From Solirubrobacterales bacterium (GTDB lineage: Bacteria; Actinomycetota; Thermoleophilia; Solirubrobacterales; Solirubrobacteraceae): DNA of 6,872 nucleotides. The notes under the pieces are model-generated. The model was not told the DNA's origin. It was given only the letters and a program-made list of their open reading frames with translations, and searched no databases. A program made the position numbers and the translations under genes. This document shows, one piece after another, positions 1 to 5,374 of this stretch. The stretch's first letter is position 1. Each line of letters begins with the position of its first letter. The stretch is from the NCBI GenBank assembly GCA_003157595.1, contig PMKB01000201.1, positions 1-6,872 on the forward strand, written 5' to 3'.

Positions 1-294
1 GGGCGGGCGCTCGGGCTCGATGCCCACCGCGGCGAGCCGCTCGAGCGTGGCGTCGAGGTCGGTGGCGGAGATCGCGATGTGGCCGTAGGCGGTGCCGATG
101 TCGTAATGGTCGACGCCGAAGTTGTAGGTCAGCTCGAGCCGCGGCTCGGCGCCGTCGCCGGGCTGGTTGAGGAAGACGTTGACCGCCTCATCGCGGATCG
201 GCAGCCGCCTGAGCTCTTCGAATCCCAGCGCGCGGTAGAAGGCGACCGAGCGGTCGATGTCGGTGATCCGGTAGCAGGTGTGCAACAGCGCCAC
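1..294 (-). CDS. gloA: Glyoxalase I (lactoylglutathione lyase), VOC superfamily; N-terminal 98 residues, cut by window edge
   Basis: The visible 98 residues align by eye almost position for position with E. coli GloA: LLHTCYRITDIDRSVAFY near the start, LELTYNFGVDHYDIGTAYGH in the middle, then HIAIS. Three of the four known metal ligands are present (His5, Glu54, His72); the fourth, a C-terminal Glu, would lie beyond position 1. The family isomerises the hemithioacetal of methylglyoxal and a thiol to an acyl-thioester in the cytosol, and the E. coli-like subtype is Ni/Co-dependent. I chose the GTG at 294 because it places His5 exactly as in the family and because a -10-like box lies 7 nt upstream. 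It is divergent from a glyoxalase-II-like hydrolase. Actinobacteria generally use thiols other than glutathione, so the real co-substrate is uncertain. Another VOC enzyme is possible but less likely. Confidence 0.9.
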   Translation of the reverse strand, partial: MALLHTCYRITDIDRSVAFYRALGFEELRRLPIRDEAVNVFLNQPGDGAEPRLELTYNFGVDHYDIGTAYGHIAISATDLDATLERLAAVGIEPERPP

Positions 295-301
295 GACCGC
301 C

Positions 302-307
302 AGATTA
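302..307 (-). promoter_or_regulatory. Candidate -10 box for leaderless gloA
   Basis: On the minus strand the hexamer TAATCT fits TANNNT. It is followed by the 7-nt spacer GGCGGTC and then the GTG start of gloA. This spacing would put the transcription start at or next to the start codon, the usual geometry of leaderless actinobacterial genes. No good -35 is visible at 16-18 bp. The 26-bp gap between the divergent genes leaves little room for a 5' UTR or a Shine-Dalgarno site. Confidence 0.5.
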
Positions 308-320
308 GCGACGTGCCACC

Positions 321-1085
321 ATGACACGCATGATCATCGAACACGCGCGCAACGAAGCCTACCTCTCGAACACCTATCTGGTCTGCGATCACCAGGGCGG
401 CAGTGCGGTCGTGATCGACGCCGGCGGGCCGCTCGAGCCGGTGTTCGCCGCCGCCGAGCGTCTCGACGTCGAGCCGTCGATGGTGCTGCTCACGCACCAC
501 CACCACGACCACGTCAGCGAGGTGGGCGGCCTGACCGCGCGCTGGCCGTCGGTGCCGGTGCTGATCAGCCCGCTCGAGCGCGACCTGGTCGGCGCGGCCA
601 CCGGGACGATCGACACCGGCGAGCGACTCACCCCCGGCGAGCTCGTGATCCGCCCGTTGCACACGCCCGGTCACACGCGGGGCATGCTGTCGCTTCTGAT
701 CGAGCACCGCGGCTCGGCGTCGGTGTTCACCGGCGACACCCTGTTTCGCGACTCGGTCGGCGGCGTTCGGGCGCCCGGCCACACGACCTTCCAGGCGCTC
801 AAGGACTCGATCATGGGGACGCTGATGGAGCTGGACTCCGACACCGAGATCTACCCCGGGCACTCGGACCCCACGACGGTCGGCCGCGAATGGGAGCACA
901 ACCCCTTCATCCGCATCTGGCGCGGCCTGGACCGCGAGGGCTCGCAGTCGTGCATCGCGCTCGGCGATCCGGCCACCCTGGTGCTGCTCGGCCCCGACTA
1001 TGACGGCGGTCACAAGGCGTGGGTGCGCTGGGCGGACGGATCCGACGACATCGTCCCGGGCTCCCAGGTCGAAGCGATCAGCTAG
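321..1085 (+). CDS. Metallo-beta-lactamase-fold hydrolase, glyoxalase-II-like, with short C-terminal extension
   Basis: This 254-residue protein has the complete MBL metal-site signature: THHHHDH (His59, His61, Asp63, His64), HTPGHT (His118), TGDTLF (Asp139) and YPGHS (His181). The arrangement matches the glyoxalase II (hydroxyacylglutathione hydrolase)-like branch, which hydrolyses thioesters with a dinuclear metal centre. No signal peptide is seen, so it is probably cytosolic. After the catalytic domain (about residues 5-190) there is an extension. Its last 30 residues, around AWVRWADGSDDIVPGS (233-248), resemble a small SH3/tudor-like strand module. ATG 321 is the longest start; ATG 330 (Met4) is equally possible, and neither has a clear ribosome binding site. 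It sits back to back with gloA and 24 bp ahead of the aarF-like gene, which is probably co-transcribed. The exact substrate cannot be read from sequence, because this subfamily includes many non-glyoxalase thioesterases and other hydrolases. Confidence 0.88.
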   Translation: MTRMIIEHARNEAYLSNTYLVCDHQGGSAVVIDAGGPLEPVFAAAERLDVEPSMVLLTHHHHDHVSEVGGLTARWPSVPVLISPLERDLVGAATGTIDTGERLTPGELVIRPLHTPGHTRGMLSLLIEHRGSASVFTGDTLFRDSVGGVRAPGHTTFQALKDSIMGTLMELDSDTEIYPGHSDPTTVGREWEHNPFIRIWRGLDREGSQSCIALGDPATLVLLGPDYDGGHKAWVRWADGSDDIVPGSQVEAIS

Positions 1086-1109
1086 GCAGATGGCCGGCGG
1101 CGACTGACC

Positions 1110-2543
1110 ATGGCCCGCGAGAACATTCCCACCTCGCGGGTTGTGCGCTCGGCCACGATCGGCCGGCTGGCGGCCGGCCAGGCCGTCAGGCAGTTCGGCA
1201 CGCGGGCGGCAAACCTCGCGCGCGGCGACGAGGCCAGCGACGCGGCGCTCGCCCGCCGCCAGGTCGAGACCGCGGAGCAGATCGTCGCCGTGCTCGGCAC
1301 GATGAAGGGCGCGGCGATGAAGCTCGGCCAGGTGATGTCGTTCCTCGACGTCGGCCTGGTCCCCGAGGAGTACCGCGAGGAGTTTCAGAAAAAGCTCGCG
1401 GCGCTGCGCGACTCGGCGCCGCACGTCTCCTTCAAGGAGATGCGCAAGGTGATCGAGGGCGAGTTCGACGAGCCGATCGAGGAGCTGTTCGCGGACTTCG
1501 ACTCCGAGCCGATCGCCGCGGCGTCGATCGGCCAGGTCTACCGCGCGACGCTGCACGACGGCCGCCCGGTCGCGGTCAAGGTTCAGTATCCGGGGGTCGC
1601 GGGCGCCGTCCGCGCCGACCTGAAGAACCTGGGGATGATCATGCGGCTGTTCTCCCGCATGGCACCGGGCCTGGACGTTCAGGGGATCACCCAGGAGATC
1701 CGGCTGCGGATCGACGAGGAGCTCGACTACGAGCTCGAGGCCTCAAACCAGCGCGCGATGGCGAGGATCTTTCGCGGTCACCCGTTCATCTACGTCCCCG
1801 AGGTGGTCGGCTCGCTCTCGCGGGAGCGCGTGATGGTCAGCGAGCTCGTCAGCGGGAGTCGCTTCGAGGAGCTCAAGGAGCTCGACGCGCCGGCGCGCAA
1901 CCGGATCGGCGAGATCGTGTTCCGCTTCTACTTCGGCTGCATGTACCGCCATCACCAGTTCTCGGGCGACCCTCATCCCGGGAACTTCATGCTGCTGAAG
2001 GACGGCCGCGTCGCGTTCCTGGACTTCGGGCTCTACAAGCGGCTGGCGCCCGAGCTCGCCGAGTACGAGCTGCAGATCGCGCGGCTCGGCATCGGCGGCC
2101 AGGGCGAGGCGCTGATCGCGCACCTTCACGACGGCGGCTTCCTCGCTGCTCCGGATCGCTCCGACCCGGAGCAGATCGTGCGCCAGTTCGACGACGTCAC
2201 GTGGTGGTACACGCGCGACGCCGAGGTCGATCTCACGCCCGAGATCGCGACCCAGATCGTGATCGACATGAGCGATCCACGGTCGCGTCACTACGCCGCC
2301 ATGCGCCACGAGAACCTGCCCCCGGACCACCTCTTCGGCCGCCGCACCGAAACGCTCACGCTCGCCGTGATGAGCCAGCTGCGGGCGAGCGGCAACTGGC
2401 ATCGGATCGCGCGCGAGTGGATCTTCGGCGATCCGCCGGTGACGGAGCTGGGGCGCGCCGAGGCCGAGTTCTACGGCCTCAGAGGGTATGGATCTGCAGC
2501 AGGCTCGTCGTCCCCGGAACACCGCTCGGCAGCCCGGCCGTAA
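1110..2543 (+). CDS. ABC1/UbiB-family atypical kinase (AarF/ADCK-like)
   Basis: This 477-residue protein has the hallmarks of the ABC1 (UbiB/AarF/COQ8) family. The KxGQ motif is at Lys71-Gln74 (MKLGQVMS). The Ala-rich nucleotide loop is AAASIGQVYRA (136-146), in place of a glycine loop. The invariant Lys is Lys157 (VAVKVQYPG), the catalytic loop is GDPHPGN (Asp287 to Asn292), and the metal-binding DFG is Asp305-Gly307. Family members are ATPases or atypical kinases that support quinone biosynthesis or lipid homeostasis, usually peripherally at the membrane; the client here is not known. No C-terminal transmembrane helix is evident, unlike UbiB. The start at ATG 1110 gives the typical actinobacterial opening (NIPTSRVVRSATIGRLAAGQ). 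It lies 24 bp after the MBL gene, probably in one operon. The last ~21 codons run antisense into the 3' end of pyk and are low-complexity (Ser/Gly/Ala/Arg), so that tail is probably not conserved. Confidence 0.92.
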   Translation: MARENIPTSRVVRSATIGRLAAGQAVRQFGTRAANLARGDEASDAALARRQVETAEQIVAVLGTMKGAAMKLGQVMSFLDVGLVPEEYREEFQKKLAALRDSAPHVSFKEMRKVIEGEFDEPIEELFADFDSEPIAAASIGQVYRATLHDGRPVAVKVQYPGVAGAVRADLKNLGMIMRLFSRMAPGLDVQGITQEIRLRIDEELDYELEASNQRAMARIFRGHPFIYVPEVVGSLSRERVMVSELVSGSRFEELKELDAPARNRIGEIVFRFYFGCMYRHHQFSGDPHPGNFMLLKDGRVAFLDFGLYKRLAPELAEYELQIARLGIGGQGEALIAHLHDGGFLAAPDRSDPEQIVRQFDDVTWWYTRDAEVDLTPEIATQIVIDMSDPRSRHYAAMRHENLPPDHLFGRRTETLTLAVMSQLRASGNWHRIAREWIFGDPPVTELGRAEAEFYGLRGYGSAAGSSSPEHRSAARP

Positions 2544-3885
2544 TCGCCACGCGCTGCCCGGGCTGGCACCAGCCGAGCTCGACGATGCGAGCCGCTGCGC
2601 CGAGGACCAGTTCCTCGGTCACCTCGAAGCGCAGCATCGAGGACGCCTTCACGCCCCACAGCAGCCCGCAGCGCTGGACCGTCTCGTGTCCGGGGGACAG
2701 GGCGTAGATCGGGCAGTTCGGCCGATGGGCCGACACCAGCCGGGCGGAGCGACCCGACAGCGTCGGCACCACGATCGCGTCGAGCTCCAGCTCGCGCGCC
2801 GCCACGCAGGCGCTGTAGGCGACGGTGTAGGCCGAGCTGCGGGCGTCGCGGCGGACACGATGCTCGTTCCACTCGAGGTAGTTCGCGGTCGCCTCGGTCC
2901 GCTCGGCGACCGACGCCATCATCGCGACCGCGCCGACCGGGTGGGCTCCGACCGCTGTCTCCTGGGAGAGCATCACGGCGTCGGTGCCGTCGAGGATCGC
3001 GTTCGCGACGTCCGCGACCTCGGCCCGCGTCGGGCGGCTCGAGTGAACCATCGAGTCGAGCATCTGGGTCGCTGTGATCGACGGCCGCGCCAGCGCGCCG
3101 GCGAGCTTGAGCAGGCGCTTCTGCACGAGCGGCACGTCCTCGATCGGCAGCTCGATGCCCAGATCGCCGCGGGCGACCATCACCGCGTCAGCGGTCCGCA
3201 GCACCGACTCCATGTTTTCGACCGCCTGCGGCTTCTCGATCTTGGCAATCAGCGGCAGGCGCGTATGCCCGCGGACGAACTCGACGTCGCCGGCCGTGCG
3301 CACGAACGACAGCGCCACGAGGTCGACGCCGATCGACTCGCCGTGGGCGAGCAGCTCCAGGTCGCGCTTGGGCACCGCCGGCAGGCGGTCGATCGGCCCC
3401 GGGATGTTGAGGCCCTGGCGCGAGACCACGGTGCCGCCGATCTCGACCTCGCAGTCGAGCTCGTTGAGGTCCGGGCGCGTGACCTGCACGCGCAGGCGCA
3501 CCGCGCCGTCGGCCAGGTAGATGATCGCGCCGGGCTCGACCGAGTCCGCCAGCTCCTGCCAGGTGACCGACATCCGCCGATGGTCGCCGACGACCTCGCT
3601 GCCGCACTCGAACGTCAGGCTCTCGCCCGGCGTCAGTTCGACCAGGCCGTCGCGCACCGCGCCGATCCGCAGCTTGGGGCCGGGCAGGTCCTGCAGCAGC
3701 GCAACGGGGCGCCCGACGCTCTCCGACGCGTCGCGCACGCGCTGGGCCGTTTCGGCGTGCTCGTCGAGGCTGCCGTGGGAGTAATTCAGGCGTGCCACGT
3801 CCATGCCCGCGGCGACGAGCCGGGCGAGCACATCGGGCTCCCGCGAGGCGGGTCCTATCGTGGCGACGATCTTCGTGCGACGCAT
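2479..3885 (-). CDS. pyk: Pyruvate kinase
   Basis: This 468-residue protein, close to the usual bacterial length of about 470, makes pyruvate and ATP from phosphoenolpyruvate and ADP as the last step of glycolysis. Landmarks are RRTKIVATIGPAS at the N-terminus, RLNYSHG (Arg32, Asn34, Ser36), DLPGPKLRIG (66-75), GLNIPG (158-163), AKIEKP (catalytic Lys215, Mg ligand Glu217), ARGDLGIELP (Asp241), ITATQMLDSM and DGTDAVMLSQETAVG. The C-terminal regulatory domain ends with GVPGTTSLLQIHTL. The segment from about 69 to 167 is the B domain. Two oddities stand out: Lys71 replaces the Glu of potassium-dependent enzymes, and SQETA replaces the usual SGETA. I chose ATG 3885 because it starts directly at the conserved MRRTKIVATIGP; an in-frame GTG at 3897 would add four residues. 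It overlaps the aarF-like gene tail to tail. Two small genes lie upstream on the same strand, ending 86 bp away. Confidence 0.96.
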   Translation of the reverse strand: MRRTKIVATIGPASREPDVLARLVAAGMDVARLNYSHGSLDEHAETAQRVRDASESVGRPVALLQDLPGPKLRIGAVRDGLVELTPGESLTFECGSEVVGDHRRMSVTWQELADSVEPGAIIYLADGAVRLRVQVTRPDLNELDCEVEIGGTVVSRQGLNIPGPIDRLPAVPKRDLELLAHGESIGVDLVALSFVRTAGDVEFVRGHTRLPLIAKIEKPQAVENMESVLRTADAVMVARGDLGIELPIEDVPLVQKRLLKLAGALARPSITATQMLDSMVHSSRPTRAEVADVANAILDGTDAVMLSQETAVGAHPVGAVAMMASVAERTEATANYLEWNEHRVRRDARSSAYTVAYSACVAARELELDAIVVPTLSGRSARLVSAHRPNCPIYALSPGHETVQRCGLLWGVKASSMLRFEVTEELVLGAAARIVELGWCQPGQRVAITAGLPSGVPGTTSLLQIHTL

Positions 3886-3895
3886 TGCGGGCGCC

Positions 3896-3901
3896 ACACT
3901 A
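3896..3901 (-). promoter_or_regulatory. Candidate -10 box for pyk
   Basis: On the minus strand TAGTGT fits TANNNT and ends 10 nt before the ATG of pyk. A transcription start about 7 nt downstream would leave a leader of roughly 3 nt, making the mRNA almost leaderless. No Shine-Dalgarno sequence precedes the ATG, which fits. There is no recognisable -35 at normal spacing, so this is only suggestive. Read-through from the two upstream genes on the same strand is the alternative. Confidence 0.35.
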
Positions 3902-3930
3902 GCGAGGGCGGGTCATGGGCGCATGTAACA

Positions 3931-3943
3931 GGCCCGATGGGCC
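3931..3943 (-). other. Small perfect hairpin between the small-gene pair and pyk
   Basis: GGCCC and GGGCC form a perfect 5-bp stem around a 3-nt loop. In the minus direction it lies after the stop of the 119-residue gene and is followed by TGTTACAT rather than a T-run. It could weakly attenuate read-through into pyk, but it does not meet the standard of an intrinsic terminator. The rest of the 86-bp gap holds only the candidate pyk -10 box. Confidence 0.2.
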
Positions 3944-3971
3944 GGAGCCCGGCAGGTCGGCGCCCGCGCGC

Positions 3972-4331
3972 TCATGGCGCCGCGATGTCGGGGAAATGTG
4001 CCGCGCAATGCTCGCGCAGGCAGTCGCGCAGCCACGCCCGCTCCCCGACCGAGGCGACGCGAAGTCGTGCCAGCAGCTGGCGCTGGCCGCGCAGCGGCGG
4101 CAGGCCGGCGATCGTCCAGCTCACCGCGAGGCGCTCGAACAGGAACTCGACGGCCCGTTGCCACGCGTCCTCTCGACTGGCTCCGGGCGGGAGGTCCTCG
4201 GCGCTGGCGATCCTGGCGTAGCTCGCACGGGTCGCCGGGCTCAGCGCGCCGCGCAGCACGATCATCCCGCCCTCGGCGTCGCTGTACTCGCTGCTCGGCG
4301 CGCGCGGGCGCTCGCGGCGGGCGCGCGCCAC
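3972..4331 (-). CDS. Hypothetical protein, 119 residues, alpha-helical, coupled to the upstream 94-residue gene
   Basis: I do not recognise this protein with certainty. After a basic, probably disordered N-terminus (residues 1-20), residues 23-119 look helical: IVLRGALSPATRASYARIA, then a segment containing Trp57 and FLFERLAVSWTIAGLPPLRG (63-82), then LLARLRVASVGERAWLRDCLREHCAAHF (86-113). There is no signal peptide or membrane segment. The GTG at 4331 overlaps the TAG stop of the preceding gene by one base (TAGTG). GAGGAG lies just upstream as a ribosome binding site, so translation is probably coupled. A later start at Met23 would remove the charged N-terminus and is a real alternative. The size and helical character vaguely recall small phage tail-assembly chaperones, but this is a weak impression. 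It lies 86 bp upstream of pyk on the same strand. Confidence 0.7.
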   Translation of the reverse strand: MARARRERPRAPSSEYSDAEGGMIVLRGALSPATRASYARIASAEDLPPGASREDAWQRAVEFLFERLAVSWTIAGLPPLRGQRQLLARLRVASVGERAWLRDCLREHCAAHFPDIAAP

Positions 4332-4615
4332 TACTCCTCGCCGCCCTGCTCGATCGCCAGCTGCGCGACGCGGCTGGTGCCGTCGCGTTCGTAGCGTACG
4401 TCGACCGAGTCGTCCTGACGGTAGGTACCGACGCCGAAGGCTCCGACCAGCCAGCGCCAGCCGGACACGCGGTCGCGCGCAAGCCGGCGCGGGAAGCGGA
4501 GCACCCGGCCGCGGGCCTCGAAGTCGACCCCTTCGTACTGGCGCACGCCGTTGAGGTACACCTCGAAGGGTTCCTCCACCCCCGCCGGAAGGCGCACGAT
4601 CGATGTGTCGGTCAC
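4331..4615 (-). CDS. Hypothetical small beta-rich protein, 94 residues, with phage-tail-like NG-V-Q-x-GVD motif
   Basis: No firm family is recognised. The protein reads as beta strands: TSIVRLPAGVEEPFEVYLNG (4-23), VRQYEGVDFEARGRVLRF (24-41), an aromatic insert with Trp53, Trp55 and Tyr65 (SGWRWLVGAFGVGTYR, 51-66), then DDSVDVRYERDG (68-79). The pattern V-Y-L-N-G-V-x-Q-x-x-G-V-D-F followed by a strand and D-x-V-D-V-x-Y is common in short beta-sandwich modules of phage tail and fibre proteins. The role in this setting is unknown. I chose the GTG at 4615 over the in-frame start at 4678. The sequence before it would overlap the divergent gene, and a GATAAT box sits exactly 7 nt upstream, suggesting a leaderless mRNA. 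The stop overlaps the next gene's start (TAGTG), so the two form a coupled pair. Confidence 0.78.
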   Translation of the reverse strand: MTDTSIVRLPAGVEEPFEVYLNGVRQYEGVDFEARGRVLRFPRRLARDRVSGWRWLVGAFGVGTYRQDDSVDVRYERDGTSRVAQLAIEQGGEE

Positions 4616-4622
4616 AGCGGCA

Positions 4623-4628
4623 ATTATC
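4623..4628 (-). promoter_or_regulatory. -10 box of the small-gene pair, overlapping the opposite-strand promoter
   Basis: On the minus strand GATAAT matches TATAAT at five of six positions. A 7-nt spacer (TGCCGCT) leads to the GTG at 4615. A candidate -35, TGGACT (4652 down to 4647), matches TTGACA at four of six positions with an 18-bp spacer. This predicts a leaderless transcript starting at or beside the GTG. Confidence 0.55.
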
Positions 4629-4630
4629 CT
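4625..4630 (+). promoter_or_regulatory. -10 box of the ygjP-like gene, overlapping the opposite-strand promoter
   Basis: TATCCT fits TANNNT. The 7-nt spacer CTCAGGC leads to the GTG at 4638. It shares four bases (4625-4628) with the -10 box on the other strand. No convincing -35 is seen. The transcript would be leaderless. Confidence 0.5.
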
Positions 4631-4637
4631 CTCAGGC

Positions 4638-5318
4638 GTGTCCACGAGTCCATCCACGAGCCCAGCCGAGGAGATCACCTACCGCGTGCGGCGCGTGGCC
4701 CGGGCTCGGCGGGTCAAGGTGCGCGTGGATCCCCACCACGGCGTCGAGGTGCTGCTGCCGCCCCGCGCTCCGCTGCGCGCCGCGGCTGCGGCCGTCGCCG
4801 AGCTGGCGCCCTGGATCGAACGACAGCTCGCCGAGCTCGCCGGCGCGCGCGAGCGACTCGCTCCGCCGGGGACGCTGCCGTATCTGGGCGAACGTCTGCT
4901 GGCCGTGCCCCAGGCGGGACGCACACGGGCGCACCGCAGCGGCGAAACGCTGCTGATCCCGAGCGGCGAGCGCGCGCTGCCGGCGCTCGAGCGCTGGTAC
5001 CGGCGCGCGGCGCGCGCGGAGATCGCAAAGCGCCTGGATGCGGCCAGCGCCGCCGCCGGGACGCCCTACAGCAGCCTGACGATCCGCAACCAGCGCACGC
5101 GCTGGGCGAGTTGCGCGAGCGGCGGCGCGCTCAGCTTCAACTGGCGGCTGCTGCTCGCCCCCGAACGCGTGCTCGACTACGTCGTCTGGCACGAGGTCTG
5201 CCACCTGCAGTGCGCCGATCACTCGCCCGCCTTCTGGGCGCTGCTTGACGCGCATTGCCCGCAGTGGCGTCAGGCGGCCGCCTGGCTGCGCGAGAACGGG
5301 ACGGCGCTGGTGCTGTGA
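4638..5318 (+). CDS. YgjP-like (DUF45) zinc metallohydrolase
   Basis: This 226-residue protein has the YgjP/DUF45 signature: RWASCASGGALSFNWRLLLA, then the zinc motif HEVCH (His185, Glu186, His189) with the third ligand His195 in CADHSPAFWALL, i.e. HExxH-x5-H. The N-terminal half is the usual variable beta/helical part (ITYRVRRVARARRVKVRVD, then an Ala/Leu-rich helix). Family members are annotated as M48-like metallopeptidases; E. coli YgjP carries the database name UTP pyrophosphatase. Without biochemistry I call it only a cytosolic metallohydrolase. I prefer GTG 4638 to the longest start at 4551. The family similarity begins near residue 12, the start is 7 nt from a -10 box, and the longer form would overlap the divergent gene. 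The first codons encode a repeated STSP. The secreted-protein gene starts 57 bp downstream. Confidence 0.88.
   Translation: MSTSPSTSPAEEITYRVRRVARARRVKVRVDPHHGVEVLLPPRAPLRAAAAAVAELAPWIERQLAELAGARERLAPPGTLPYLGERLLAVPQAGRTRAHRSGETLLIPSGERALPALERWYRRAARAEIAKRLDAASAAAGTPYSSLTIRNQRTRWASCASGGALSFNWRLLLAPERVLDYVVWHEVCHLQCADHSPAFWALLDAHCPQWRQAAAWLRENGTALVL
4641..4664 (+). repeat. 12-bp tandem repeat, two copies, encoding STSP-STSP
   Basis: Two adjacent 12-base units, TCCACGAGTCCA and TCCACGAGCCCA, differ at one position and encode residues 2-9 of the ygjP-like protein. The first unit also contains the candidate -35 of the divergent minus-strand promoter. It is probably a local duplication in a disordered N-terminus. 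Confidence 0.6.
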
Positions 5319-5335
5319 AAAAGACGGTGGCGTGC

Positions 5336-5364
5336 TTGCGGCGGCTACCCATCGTTAGTAGCGT
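5336..5364 (+). promoter_or_regulatory. Candidate promoter of the secreted-protein gene
   Basis: TTGCGG (5336-5341) resembles the first half of TTGACA. A 17-bp spacer separates it from TAGCGT (5359-5364), which fits TANNNT. The predicted transcription start near 5371-5372 lies 3-4 nt before ATG 5375, giving an essentially leaderless mRNA. If real, this gene is transcribed independently of the ygjP-like gene before it. Confidence 0.4.
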
Positions 5365-5374
5365 CGTGAGCGAT

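Noticed and set aside
129..1556. Long open frame on the minus strand, 475 residues, antisense to the MBL and kinase genes
   Set aside because: It is Arg/Ala/Val-rich with no family features and lies opposite two genes with complete catalytic motifs. Such shadow frames are expected at this GC content.
1019..2707. Long alternative plus-strand frame overlapping the aarF-like gene
   Set aside because: It is extremely Arg/Gly/Pro-rich, the signature of an out-of-frame reading of a GC-rich gene. The true frame has all the ABC1 kinase motifs.
3931..3952. GC-rich hairpins between the 119-residue gene and pyk as an intrinsic terminator
   Set aside because: The stems are only 4-5 bp and no T-run follows on either strand.
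3913..3975. Tiny 20-residue minus-strand frame whose ATG overlaps the stop of the 119-residue gene (ATGA)
   Set aside because: The overlap looks like coupling, but the peptide has no feature, no ribosome binding site can be told from background, and its length is within chance.
2488..4221. Long open frame on the plus strand, 577 residues, antisense to pyruvate kinase
   Set aside because: The opposite strand encodes a complete pyruvate kinase. This frame is His/Arg/Asp-biased and shows no domain.
4551..4637. N-terminal extension of the ygjP-like protein from ATG 4551
   Set aside because: It would overlap the divergent gene and the shared promoter, and the residues do not resemble the family. 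The GTG at 4638 has a properly spaced -10 box.
3974..5248. Plus-strand open frame of 424 residues spanning the small genes and the ygjP-like gene
   Set aside because: It crosses two minus-strand genes and an out-of-frame part of the metallohydrolase. Its composition is Arg/Ala-biased and no motif is visible.
5255..5374. Upstream starts for the secreted protein, including GTG 5315 overlapping the ygjP-like stop
   Set aside because: They would bury the signal peptide 20 or more residues inside the protein. ATG 5375 gives a normal signal peptide and lies just after a candidate promoter.
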